Part shown: positions 1 to 5,663 of the stretch, piece by piece
Numbering within the stretch: the stretch's first letter is position 1
How the letters are laid out: every line of letters begins with the position of its first letter
DNA from: Dehalococcoidia bacterium
GTDB taxonomy: Bacteria; Chloroflexota; Dehalococcoidia; Bin125
NCBI GenBank assembly: GCA_007571275.1
Contig: RKRS01000026.1
Span: forward strand, 1 to 5,663
Reading direction: 5' to 3'
DNA: 5,663 nucleotides
Position numbers and translations under genes: made by a program
Notes under the pieces: generated by a model
Seen by the model: the letters and a program-made list of their open reading frames with translations, nothing else
Databases searched by the model: none
Told to the model about the DNA's origin: nothing

Positions 1-802
1 GCGGCTCAACACGCTGCTGCGGGAGACGAGTTCCACGGATCGGGGAGTGAGTGGAGCCCAGCTGCAGACCCATCCGCCTCCGCCTGATGGAGAGGACACG
101 CGGAAGGATTTCTACACCTGGGGCGAGCCGCTCTGGGCGAGTCGGATCGTGACGGCCACGGGTACCGTCGCGCAGCTGCCGCTGCGGCTGACGGCGAGCG
201 TCTCGCCGGCCTCGTGCTACGTGAGCGGAACGGACGCGACGCAGGAGCTGCAGGTCAACTGGTGGACACCCGAGCAACTGTCAGGGGTCGAGCTGGAGCT
301 GACGCTCGACGGTGTTGAGTTGGCGGGCGCTATGGTGCCCTGCTCGAACATCTCAGACAGCGGTTCGGACAAGATCGTCGAGCTGGTCGTGCGGGCGGAA
401 CATGAAGCGTCAGGTCTCACGCGTGTGGCCGAGCTGGAGCTTCCCGTCTACGACCGCGAGTACAGCAACAACCCGCTCAATGCTAGCGAGGATCTCAGGT
501 TTATGTTCAAGCATGCTCCGACATCCTGCACCCTGGGTGAGAATGCGAAGAACCTGAGATGGTTGGTGACGCCGGATCGCTCAGACGTTAAGAATGAGGC
601 AACGGTCTGGATTGAAGACACGGAAATGAGCGGCACGTCTGGTGAGGCGCCCTGTCCGCATCCGACGACTCCGAGGTTGGTCGGATTTGCACTGCTGCGG
701 GACGGCAGCGGCGATCGTCAGACCATCGACATAGCAGTTGATCCTCCCGACCTGGACGTCACCAAGGTGGAGGGCCGGTGGCGGTATCGGACACCCGACT
801 GA
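1..802 (+). CDS. N-terminal part of a multi-Ig-like domain protein (5' partial, probably frameshifted at its 3' end)
   Basis: The frame is open from the left edge (first full codon at base 2) to a TGA at 800-802. A GTG at 47 could serve as a start, but the 15 codons before it are also open and nothing there resembles a signal peptide, so I treat the gene as 5'-truncated. Numbered from that GTG, a Pro-rich segment (residues 10-13) precedes two beta-rich repeats, about 45-134 and 146-231. Each has a Cys pair 42 residues apart (C57/C99 and C161/C203) and a Trp in the strand after the first Cys, as in Ig-like sandwiches. From about 232 the sequence (DPPDLDVTKVEG) looks like the first strand of an Fn3 domain, which then breaks off; its continuation is in the next frame, from 778. 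The likely role is an extracellular or envelope-associated structural or binding protein. That is inferred from architecture only, and no specific family or ligand is recognised. The lone Fn3 strand argues that this is a gene fragment and not a complete protein. Confidence 0.7.
   Translation, partial: RLNTLLRETSSTDRGVSGAQLQTHPPPPDGEDTRKDFYTWGEPLWASRIVTATGTVAQLPLRLTASVSPASCYVSGTDATQELQVNWWTPEQLSGVELELTLDGVELAGAMVPCSNISDSGSDKIVELVVRAEHEASGLTRVAELELPVYDREYSNNPLNASEDLRFMFKHAPTSCTLGENAKNLRWLVTPDRSDVKNEATVWIEDTEMSGTSGEAPCPHPTTPRLVGFALLRDGSGDRQTIDIAVDPPDLDVTKVEGRWRYRTPD
179..739 (+). repeat. Two Ig-like protein repeats, Cys spacing 42
   Basis: The two repeats span about 179-448 and 482-739 and are recognisable only at protein level. 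Both have a first Cys, a following strand with Trp (NWW; LRW), and a second Cys exactly 42 residues after the first. A run of alternating hydrophobic residues follows (IVELVVRAE in the first). The DNA of the two copies is strongly diverged, so the duplication is old. Their Cys spacing differs from the 37 residues of the three downstream repeats, marking them as a separate subclass. Confidence 0.6.
766..802 (+). other. Probable frameshift junction inside the Fn3 domain
   Basis: The upstream frame reads through the opening strand of an Fn3 domain (PPDLDVTKVEG) and then degenerates to a short tail ending in TGA at 800-802. The frame one base earlier supplies the next Fn3 strand (VSDTRLKLSW) from 778. 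A switch anywhere around 770-790 would restore a continuous Fn3 domain and one protein of at least about 815 residues. The shift corresponds to one missing base, or a -1 slip, in a G/C-rich stretch (GGAGGGCCGGTGGCGG at 769-784). No good slippery heptamer is present. It may be a real inactivating mutation, a sequencing or assembly error, or, less likely, a genuine start of a coupled second gene at 778. Confidence 0.6.
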
Positions 803-2481
803 AGCTGTCCTGGCCAAGGGCCGTGAACGGATTGGAGACAGCCTTCCAGATCAAGTGTTGGGAACATCCGAACGGCGTGCGCGGTTCTGCCTGTCCGATT
901 CCGCCATCGGGGTCCTGGCCGGACGAGGTCCGCGCGGGGACGACGGAGTACACGGTCGGTGGGCTCGACCCTGACACCGAGTACGAACTCGAGCTGCGCG
1001 CCTGGTACGGCAGCAACCAAGACTCCTCCAACTGGGTAAGCGTCACGGGGAAGACGCTGAAGGCGCTGTCGATCAATGCGTGGTTCTGCCAGGGACCGGG
1101 CATTTGCCTGACGCCGTCCAGTCAAGCGTCGGTCAACCAGGCCTCGTCCAGCCAGGAGCAGGTCTCGTGTCAGGTTGGTGAGAGCGTCGATGTGACCTGG
1201 GATGTCACCGGCGGCCGCTCGCCGTTCAGCATCACGGTCGACGGTACGGAGGTGACGTCCAAGCCCGCCAGCGTGGTCTGCAAGGAGCGCCCCGAGCAGG
1301 TGCCAGACAGCGCCCTTTCCTGGCTCCAGGACATCATTGTGCAAGCCAGCGACAGCAGCACGCCACCCCTTCAGAAGTCGGACAAGCTTCAGGTCACAGT
1401 GTTTCCGCCACCACTAGAGCTGAAGGCCAGCCTGAATGCCTACAGCTGCGCGCCGAATGGGACCGTCGAGCTGGCCTGGTCAGTTAGCGGTGGCAGGCCA
1501 ACCTACACCGTCAAAGTGGACGGAGTTGTGGTGACGGAGAGTCCGGTCAACGTGCAATGTCAGAGCACGGAAGGCACCCAGACGGTCGAGGTCACAGTCG
1601 AAGACAGCGCCAATCCAGCGAACGAGGAGAGCTGGACTGGGACCTTGAACGTCACGATCCCACCACCGCCGCCACCACCGACACAACCCCAGCCGCTCAG
1701 CCTGACGAATGTCAAGGCGATGCCAGACAGCTGCGACGAGGGCGGGACGGTGTCGCTGAGTTGGACGGTCTCAGGCGGCACGCCGCCGTATACGGTCGAG
1801 GTCGATGACGTCGAGACGACGTCGAACCCGTTCACGCTGACCTGCCAGGACGAGGCGGGAAGTCAGACCGCAATCGTGACGGTCACCGACGACGCCGCAC
1901 CGTCGGCGAGCGTCTCCGCCTCGGTGACCGTGACGGTGTTGGTCCCCGAGATCACGGTCACGGGTCGCGTCAATGCGCGGCGCAACGACACCGCGGTTGG
2001 TGATGTTGAGGTCGAGTTCGGATTCAGGCCGAAGGATGCAGAGCGGATTCTTCCGGAACCGAAGGACGCACGAACCCTGCAACCGCAGCAAATCATTGAC
2101 AACGACAAGCTCGATGACTGGTATCTGAGCTCGTCCGTGATCATGACGATTGACGAGAAAGAGGTTGATATCGGCCAAGTGAGAGCCCGGCTGCGTCAGG
2201 CAAACGACTGCCGCTACTACTTCGAAGTTTGCTTCCGCTGGTCAGATGGAGAGGCGCAGTGTCCTGGCGCCCGCAATTTCTACTACGCAGAGAAGGAGAA
2301 TCTGCAGTGGTCTCAATCGCATGAGTTCAGCCGCACGTTCCGGCCCGGTACCGCGGCCAGCTCATCTGAGGGCGACACGCTGATGGATGGAACCGGCGTC
2401 CTGCTGTTCGAGACGCGGTGGTCCGGCGCCAGTTCGTCGGACGACTCGGCGATGGAGGACGTCGAAGACGAAGACAACTGA
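778..2481 (+). CDS. Fn3 plus triple Ig-like repeat protein with novel C-terminal domain (probably the continuation of the preceding frame)
   Basis: The open frame of 567 residues begins at a GTG at 778, 25 bases inside the preceding frame. GGAGG at 769-773 is only four bases from it, a poor but possible ribosome-binding site. Residues 1-95 are most of an Fn3 domain: a DTRLKLSW strand and a Y-T-V-x-G-L-x-P-x-T-E-Y turn followed by a strand ending in TGKT. Three Ig-like repeats follow (about 98-208, 212-294, 305-391), sharing C-(x)9-10-W, a GG-x-P/S-x-(Y/F) turn, V-D and a second Cys exactly 37 residues after the first. Seven prolines (coded at 1660-1680) separate the second and third. Residues 392-567 form a domain I do not recognise, with cysteines 478, 485 and 495 and an acidic end (DVEDEDN). 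There is no transmembrane helix, LPXTG motif or catalytic motif. Expected role: extracytoplasmic binding or structural protein (inference). It is most likely the 3' part of the same gene as the preceding frame. Confidence 0.75.
   Translation: MAVSDTRLKLSWPRAVNGLETAFQIKCWEHPNGVRGSACPIPPSGSWPDEVRAGTTEYTVGGLDPDTEYELELRAWYGSNQDSSNWVSVTGKTLKALSINAWFCQGPGICLTPSSQASVNQASSSQEQVSCQVGESVDVTWDVTGGRSPFSITVDGTEVTSKPASVVCKERPEQVPDSALSWLQDIIVQASDSSTPPLQKSDKLQVTVFPPPLELKASLNAYSCAPNGTVELAWSVSGGRPTYTVKVDGVVVTESPVNVQCQSTEGTQTVEVTVEDSANPANEESWTGTLNVTIPPPPPPPTQPQPLSLTNVKAMPDSCDEGGTVSLSWTVSGGTPPYTVEVDDVETTSNPFTLTCQDEAGSQTAIVTVTDDAAPSASVSASVTVTVLVPEITVTGRVNARRNDTAVGDVEVEFGFRPKDAERILPEPKDARTLQPQQIIDNDKLDDWYLSSSVIMTIDEKEVDIGQVRARLRQANDCRYYFEVCFRWSDGEAQCPGARNFYYAEKENLQWSQSHEFSRTFRPGTAASSSEGDTLMDGTGVLLFETRWSGASSSDDSAMEDVEDEDN
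1069..1950 (+). repeat. Three Ig-like protein repeats, Cys spacing 37
   Basis: The three repeats span about 1069-1401, 1411-1659 and 1690-1950. They share the order Cys, then V-(D/E/S)-(V/L) and a Trp strand, V-(T/S)-GG, a short turn, (Y/F)-(T/S)-(V/I)-x-VD, a second Cys, and a final strand of alternating Val/Thr. The second Cys lies exactly 37 residues after the first in all three copies (residues 131/168, 224/261 and 319/356 counted from the GTG at 778). The first repeat has an extra short Cys loop (C104/C110) before the core and a longer insertion after the second Cys. The pattern resembles bacterial Ig-like or PKD/SprB-type surface repeats. A disulphide within each domain is an inference. 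Confidence 0.7.
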
Positions 2482-2487
2482 CCCGAG

Positions 2488-2529
2488 CGGACGTCCAGCC
2501 GCCGACGAATGTCGTCGGTAGGGCGTCCG
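2488..2529. terminator. Nested long hairpin between convergent genes
   Basis: The outer stem pairs 2488-2496 (CGGACGTCC) with 2521-2529 (GGGCGTCCG), nine pairs with one G-T. The inner stem pairs 2502-2508 (CCGACGA) with 2512-2518 (TCGTCGG), seven perfect pairs around a three-base ATG loop, with a further G-T pair at 2501/2519. A small asymmetric internal loop separates the two stems. The structure starts seven bases after the plus-strand stop and would fold in transcripts from either direction. No T-run follows on either strand, so it is not a classical intrinsic terminator. It may be a T-less terminator of the kind proposed for high-GC bacteria or a 3'-end stabiliser. Confidence 0.5.
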
Positions 2530-2562
2530 ATAGCCGTGGTCGTGATCTCGAACGCTGCAGGC

Positions 2563-2576
2563 CACTGGAAACAGTG
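2563..2576. terminator. Small GAAA-loop hairpin
   Basis: A five-pair stem, CACTG (2563-2567) with CAGTG (2572-2576), closes a GAAA tetraloop in the plus-strand transcript. On the minus strand the loop reads TTTC. It is short, has no T-run, and lies 47 bases beyond the stop of the minus-strand gene. A role in termination is only a possibility. Confidence 0.2.
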
Positions 2577-2623
2577 TCAGCACGATTCGGCGAGCGGCAT
2601 GCCTGAGTTCGTGCTGCGGAGGC

Positions 2624-5600
2624 TTAATCTCCTTCGAAGCCGGAGCCTGGCTCGAACTTCAGCGTGTTGCCGTTTTCGGTGATCGTCCGCACCGCCTGCT
2701 CGGACGCGCCGTTCGGCAGGTCTGCCTCGATCTCAATCGTCACCGTGACATTGGCGCCAGCTGTATTGACCAGATGAGTGATCACCTCATCCGCAATCTC
2801 GCTGGCGACCCGGCCGACCCGGCTCGGATCGAGGCGCACCGTCCCGTGGTAGCGCCGATGAATCGTGGGCGGGACAGGCAGTGGCGAGACGGGCTCTCCC
2901 GTGCAGGGCGGCGGCTCCGCTCCCGAACCATGTTGCTCGCGTCGTTGTTCCTGTGCGACTTGCGCCTGAACGATCAGGCCTGGGTCGTCCTGCGATATCT
3001 CACCGACCGTTCCCGCTCGCAGGCCGACGTATTGCCCCGTCTGCTCATTGAACGACTCGGCGTAGGCGAACGTCTCGTCCGCCCATGTCATCAGGTTGAC
3101 ACCAGAGCGCAGCGCGTCGATTAGCACGTCCGGCTGGGTCAATCGGTCCAGGTAGAGATACTGGGCGTAGTCATCAACCAACGTTGTGACCGGCACGTGA
3201 TTGCCGCGCCAGAGCGGAACATCATCCAGGTACTTGCGGACGATCGTCGGGCCGAGTTTGTCGACGAGCAGTTCATCGCGACGTAGCTTGCTGCTGACGC
3301 GAACCGCGAGCGGTTCCTGGCTCAGCCCAGTGAGGCGCACCGCTTGCCAGCGGATGTCAGCCTCGTGCTTCGCCTGGATCGGAACCATGATCCAGCAAAA
3401 TGCGTCGTCCAGTTGCCCAACAACAGTCTCATTCGCGGAGTCACGTTGGGACTCCGCCTGCTTGGTCTGGTGCGGGTCGAGATTGAGCTGCTCCTGCTCG
3501 TCGAGGATTGAGCCCCAGGCTAAGTAGCGAGATATCACCCCCTCCAGTTCCTGCAGTCGCACCTGATCGGCGGCCAGGAAGACGAGCGTGTTGCGATAGA
3601 GACGCGGGCCGCTGCCGCGTGACACGAGGAGCGCTTGCGCCACCGCTTCGGCCGGATTGCGGTCGCCTTTCGAGTAGGCGCCATCCGAGTCCAGCACGAC
3701 CAGCCGCGCCTCGCGTTGATCGGGCACATCGCTGGCGTCGCGAGGCATCAGGTGCACGGCGTAGAAGTCGCCTCGACGCGCCTGGTTCCGCGGCTTGACT
3801 CCCAGGTTGTCCTGCAAGCGTCGTTTGAGTTCGCTGTGGATCCGATCTGGGTCGCGTTCAATCTGTTGGGTCCGATCGGCGGCGAGCTTTTGCACCGTCG
3901 GCTTGGTCGAATACCAGTAACGCGGCCCGTCCTGATAGAGATAGGTCGCCCGGGACGCGAGTCGGCGGATTGCGTCGCCGAAGATCTTCGGCGATTCGTT
4001 CGGCAACACGCAACCGAGCTTGATCCGTCGATCATCGATCCCCTGTTGCGCTGTGCCCAGCGTGGGCGCTGAGCCGAGATAGATCGTCCGCGCTACCCGC
4101 CGAGTGGCGCGGAACTGGCCGAGATTGCCAACTTCCTCGTCGATCTTGGCTGGCAGCGATGTCGGTCCATCGACGTCACGTTCAATGATTGGACGCCAGT
4201 TGTCCGACAGATAACGCGTCAGCTCGGCGGCCACGCGTGTGTCGTCGATCGGGATCATCGAAGGCAGAATGATCGAATTGCGATCGCCGTGTTCCCACAG
4301 ACTGTGGATCACCGAAGCCATGAGCCGCAAGACGCCGCGCGTTCGCTGGAAGTTCACCAGCGTCGACCAATCCGAGTACAGCCGGTCGAAGACTTCCGGG
4401 TGAATCGGGTACGCGGCCTGGATACGACGCTCGTAATCGGCCTCGTTCGTCTCAGTGGGGAACTCGCCGCGGTCGTTGCGATACAAATCGGCGAAGGCGC
4501 GCGCCGTCAGATTGCGGGCCCGATACTCCGCGTCGCCGGCCAAGGGCTCGAACAGCCGCCGACGCACGATCTCAAACCCCTCCTCAGCCGTCGCCGGACG
4601 CCAGGATGACTCCACTCGACCGACCACATTGCGCAACCGCTCCAGCGCCTCACGTCCGCGACGTCCGCCCACCTCGACGTCGTTCGAGACCGCGCCGTCC
4701 GAGGCCGGCAGCGAAATCAGCAGCAGGCAGTTGCGTGATCCGCGCGCTGCCTCGGTCAGAGCCTGGGCGAACGTAAAGTGCGTCTCGAAATCGCCGCCAG
4801 GCAAATCTGCCTCATCATGCAACTGACGCGCATACGCGACCCATTCGTCGATCAACACCAGACAGGGCCCGTATTCGTTGAACAGCTCGCGCAATCGATC
4901 ACCCGGATTTGAGGCATGCTGATCGTCCGCCGCAATTCGTGCATACGCCTCGCGACCACCTAGCTGCCAGGCCAGCTCACCCCAGAGTGTCCGCACGACC
5001 GTACCGTCGTCCTTACGCACCGGATTGCCGGGCGAAATCTTGTTGCCGACCAACACCACCCGACGCACCTTCGGCAACCGCTCGACTTCCGTCTCCGCCA
5101 GCATCGCGTCGACGCCTGGCAGCTGCGACAGCTCAACGCCCGAGCAGAGGTGATACAGGGCCAACATCGAGTGCGTCTTGCCGCCGCCGAAGTTCGTCTG
5201 CAGCTGCACGACCGGATCGCCGCCCCGACCAGCGAGCCGCTCGAGCCCTGAGATCAGCAACCGTTTCAGACTCTCGGTGAGGTAGGTGCGACGGAAGAAC
5301 TCGACCGGATCGCGGTACTCGTCCGATCCCTCGCCCAGATGCACCTGCCACAGATCAGCCGCGAACTCGGCTTGCTGATAGCTGCCGCTGCGAACGTCCG
5401 GGTGCGGACTCACTACCTCGCGCCAGGGCTGCAGCGCGCTGCCGGTGGAGGTCTCGATCAGCGATCCACCACGACGGTGCTTCTCGGTGCGCACCTGCTG
5501 GTCGTATACCTCTCGACGCAGATCGGTACGTATCCTGGCGACCAGATCGGCCTCCTGCGAGGCGGAAACCGCGGTCAGCAGACGCGCGGCGGTATCGAGC

Positions 5601-5663
5601 GTTCGCTCCGTGTCATCGCTGGAAAAGCGCTGCTGATGCGCCCAACGGTTGCGCGCGTCACGC
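2624..5663 (-). CDS. HEPN(Swt1-type)-DUF499 P-loop ATPase, probable anti-phage defence protein (5' partial)
   Basis: A single frame runs from the right edge to TAA at 2624-2626, giving 1,012 visible residues; only the extreme N-terminus is missing. Residue numbers here count from an internal GTG at 5492-5494. The 56 residues before that GTG end a Swt1-type HEPN domain with an RNRWAH motif (R-x4-H). DUF499 starts near residue 21 (LQPWREVVSPHPDV). Walker A is NFGGGKTHS (101-109, with K106 and T107). Walker B is CLVLIDEW (211-218, with D216 and E217), and a sensor-like strand LLLISLPASD lies at 257-266. YPIHPE (362-367) and FQRTRGVLRL (382-391) are typical of the family; I take the latter as the sensor-2/winged-helix region. 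The segment VVLDSDGAY and RNTLVFLAAD (about 599-643) is also family-like, as is the end, VTIEIEADLPNGA...LKFEPG. A Pro-rich linker (about 851-877) precedes this tail. DUF499 proteins (COG1483) occur in defence islands, often with DUF1156 methylases and helicases. The exact role, probably ATP-driven regulation of the HEPN nuclease or of DNA modification, is inferred. It is the last gene of its operon; its promoter is off-window. Confidence 0.9.
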   Translation of the reverse strand, partial: RDARNRWAHQQRFSSDDTERTLDTAARLLTAVSASQEADLVARIRTDLRREVYDQQVRTEKHRRGGSLIETSTGSALQPWREVVSPHPDVRSGSYQQAEFAADLWQVHLGEGSDEYRDPVEFFRRTYLTESLKRLLISGLERLAGRGGDPVVQLQTNFGGGKTHSMLALYHLCSGVELSQLPGVDAMLAETEVERLPKVRRVVLVGNKISPGNPVRKDDGTVVRTLWGELAWQLGGREAYARIAADDQHASNPGDRLRELFNEYGPCLVLIDEWVAYARQLHDEADLPGGDFETHFTFAQALTEAARGSRNCLLLISLPASDGAVSNDVEVGGRRGREALERLRNVVGRVESSWRPATAEEGFEIVRRRLFEPLAGDAEYRARNLTARAFADLYRNDRGEFPTETNEADYERRIQAAYPIHPEVFDRLYSDWSTLVNFQRTRGVLRLMASVIHSLWEHGDRNSIILPSMIPIDDTRVAAELTRYLSDNWRPIIERDVDGPTSLPAKIDEEVGNLGQFRATRRVARTIYLGSAPTLGTAQQGIDDRRIKLGCVLPNESPKIFGDAIRRLASRATYLYQDGPRYWYSTKPTVQKLAADRTQQIERDPDRIHSELKRRLQDNLGVKPRNQARRGDFYAVHLMPRDASDVPDQREARLVVLDSDGAYSKGDRNPAEAVAQALLVSRGSGPRLYRNTLVFLAADQVRLQELEGVISRYLAWGSILDEQEQLNLDPHQTKQAESQRDSANETVVGQLDDAFCWIMVPIQAKHEADIRWQAVRLTGLSQEPLAVRVSSKLRRDELLVDKLGPTIVRKYLDDVPLWRGNHVPVTTLVDDYAQYLYLDRLTQPDVLIDALRSGVNLMTWADETFAYAESFNEQTGQYVGLRAGTVGEISQDDPGLIVQAQVAQEQRREQHGSGAEPPPCTGEPVSPLPVPPTIHRRYHGTVRLDPSRVGRVASEIADEVITHLVNTAGANVTVTIEIEADLPNGASEQAVRTITENGNTLKFEPGSGFEGD
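2864..2944 (-). other. Pro/Gly-rich linker before the conserved C-terminal tail of the DUF499 protein
   Basis: This codes for residues about 851-877 (counted from GTG 5494): a charged RREQHGSG stretch followed by prolines (PPPCTGEPVSPLPVPP). It is low-complexity and presumably disordered. It separates the ATPase body from a beta-rich C-terminal module of about 80 residues (HRRYHGTVRL to the stop). The module's conservation within the family suggests the linker tethers a separate functional unit. Confidence 0.5.
5540..5663 (-). other. C-terminal part of a HEPN (Swt1-type) domain within the DUF499 gene
   Basis: In the same frame as the ATPase, translation from the right edge gives RDARNRWAHQ, then FSSDD and a helix LDTAARLLTAVSA. 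This matches the last two helices of the HEPN domain fused to many DUF499 proteins (NCBI-style name: Swt1 family HEPN). The R-N-x3-H motif is coded by 5636-5653. HEPN domains of this kind are commonly metal-independent RNases whose active site is formed by R-x4-6-H from two subunits. Both key residues are present, so activity is plausible. The first helices are outside the window, so assignment rests on the motif and on recognition of the family. Confidence 0.75.

Larger units (their letters stand above)
2482..2623. other. Convergent intergenic region
   Basis: This is the non-coding gap between the plus-strand stop (TGA, 2479-2481) and the minus-strand stop (TAA, complement of 2624-2626). Apart from the two hairpins listed separately I see no promoter, gene or repeat in it. 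Because both genes end here, it should act only in transcript termination or 3'-end protection. Confidence 0.8.

Noticed and set aside
47..49. GTG as the true start of the left plus-strand gene
   Set aside because: The frame is open to the left edge and no signal peptide follows this GTG, although the repeats look extracytoplasmic. It remains possible but is unsupported.
772..778. Programmed -1 ribosomal frameshift signal at the frame junction
   Set aside because: G GGC CGG does not fit X XXY YYZ; re-pairing after a slip would be poor at both codons, and I saw no clear downstream pseudoknot by eye.
718..1344. Minus-strand open frame of 208 codons opposite the Fn3 and Ig-like region
   Set aside because: It is antisense to a frame with clear repeated domains. 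Its translation is Arg-rich and low in recognisable structure, as expected of a high-GC shadow.
1660..1683. CCA/CCG triplet run as a possible microsatellite or CRISPR-like repeat
   Set aside because: It is an in-frame seven-proline linker with mixed CCA and CCG codons. There are no regularly spaced repeats or spacers.
1771..2178. Minus-strand open frame of 135 codons
   Set aside because: It lies opposite the third downstream Ig-like repeat and the C-terminal domain, its translation is His/Arg/Asp-rich with no motif, and it is antisense to a well-supported gene.
2418..2606. Small plus-strand open frame covering the convergent gap
   Set aside because: It overlaps the end of the larger plus-strand frame in another phase, its translation is Arg-rich, and it runs through the hairpin region without a ribosome-binding site I could support.
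5492..5494. GTG as the start codon of the large minus-strand gene
   Set aside because: The frame stays open for 56 more codons to the window edge, and those codons encode a recognisable HEPN end. Starting at 5494 would place the N-terminus inside a linker.

Overview
The window is GC-rich (roughly 60% by eye) and tightly coded. It holds two converging transcription units, each running off one edge. The base composition, the Fn3/Ig-like repeat protein and the style of the DUF499 protein suggest a high-GC bacterium such as Chloroflexota or Actinomycetota. There is no rRNA, tRNA or marker gene, so this is only a guess.

Left unit (plus strand, about 1-2481): coding sequence for a long multi-domain beta-sandwich protein. 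It has two Cys-paired Ig-like repeats, a fibronectin type III-like domain, three more Ig-like repeats with a seven-proline linker, and an unrecognised C-terminal domain with an acidic tail. In the sequence as given it is split into two overlapping frames (to 802, and from 778). The join falls inside the Fn3 domain, so a one-base frameshift in a single gene is the most economical reading; a translationally coupled pair is the alternative. The frame is open to the left edge, so the true N-terminus, and any signal peptide, lies outside.

Middle (2482-2623): a 142-base convergent intergenic stretch. It holds a strong nested hairpin just after the plus-strand stop and a small GAAA-loop hairpin. Neither is followed by a T-run.

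Right unit (minus strand, 5663 down to 2624): one very large gene for a DUF499-family P-loop ATPase (COG1483 type) with clear Walker A and B motifs. The frame does not begin at the GTG at 5494. It stays open to the right edge, and the extra 56 codons encode the end of a HEPN domain of the Swt1 type, including an R-N-x3-H motif. The product is therefore probably a HEPN-ATPase fusion of the kind found in bacterial defence islands, often beside DUF1156-type DNA methylases and helicases. Those partners, if present, would lie upstream, to the right of this window. The gene is the last of its operon, because no convincing minus-strand gene follows it.

The two units converge and are not co-transcribed, so the sequence gives no direct evidence that they act together.
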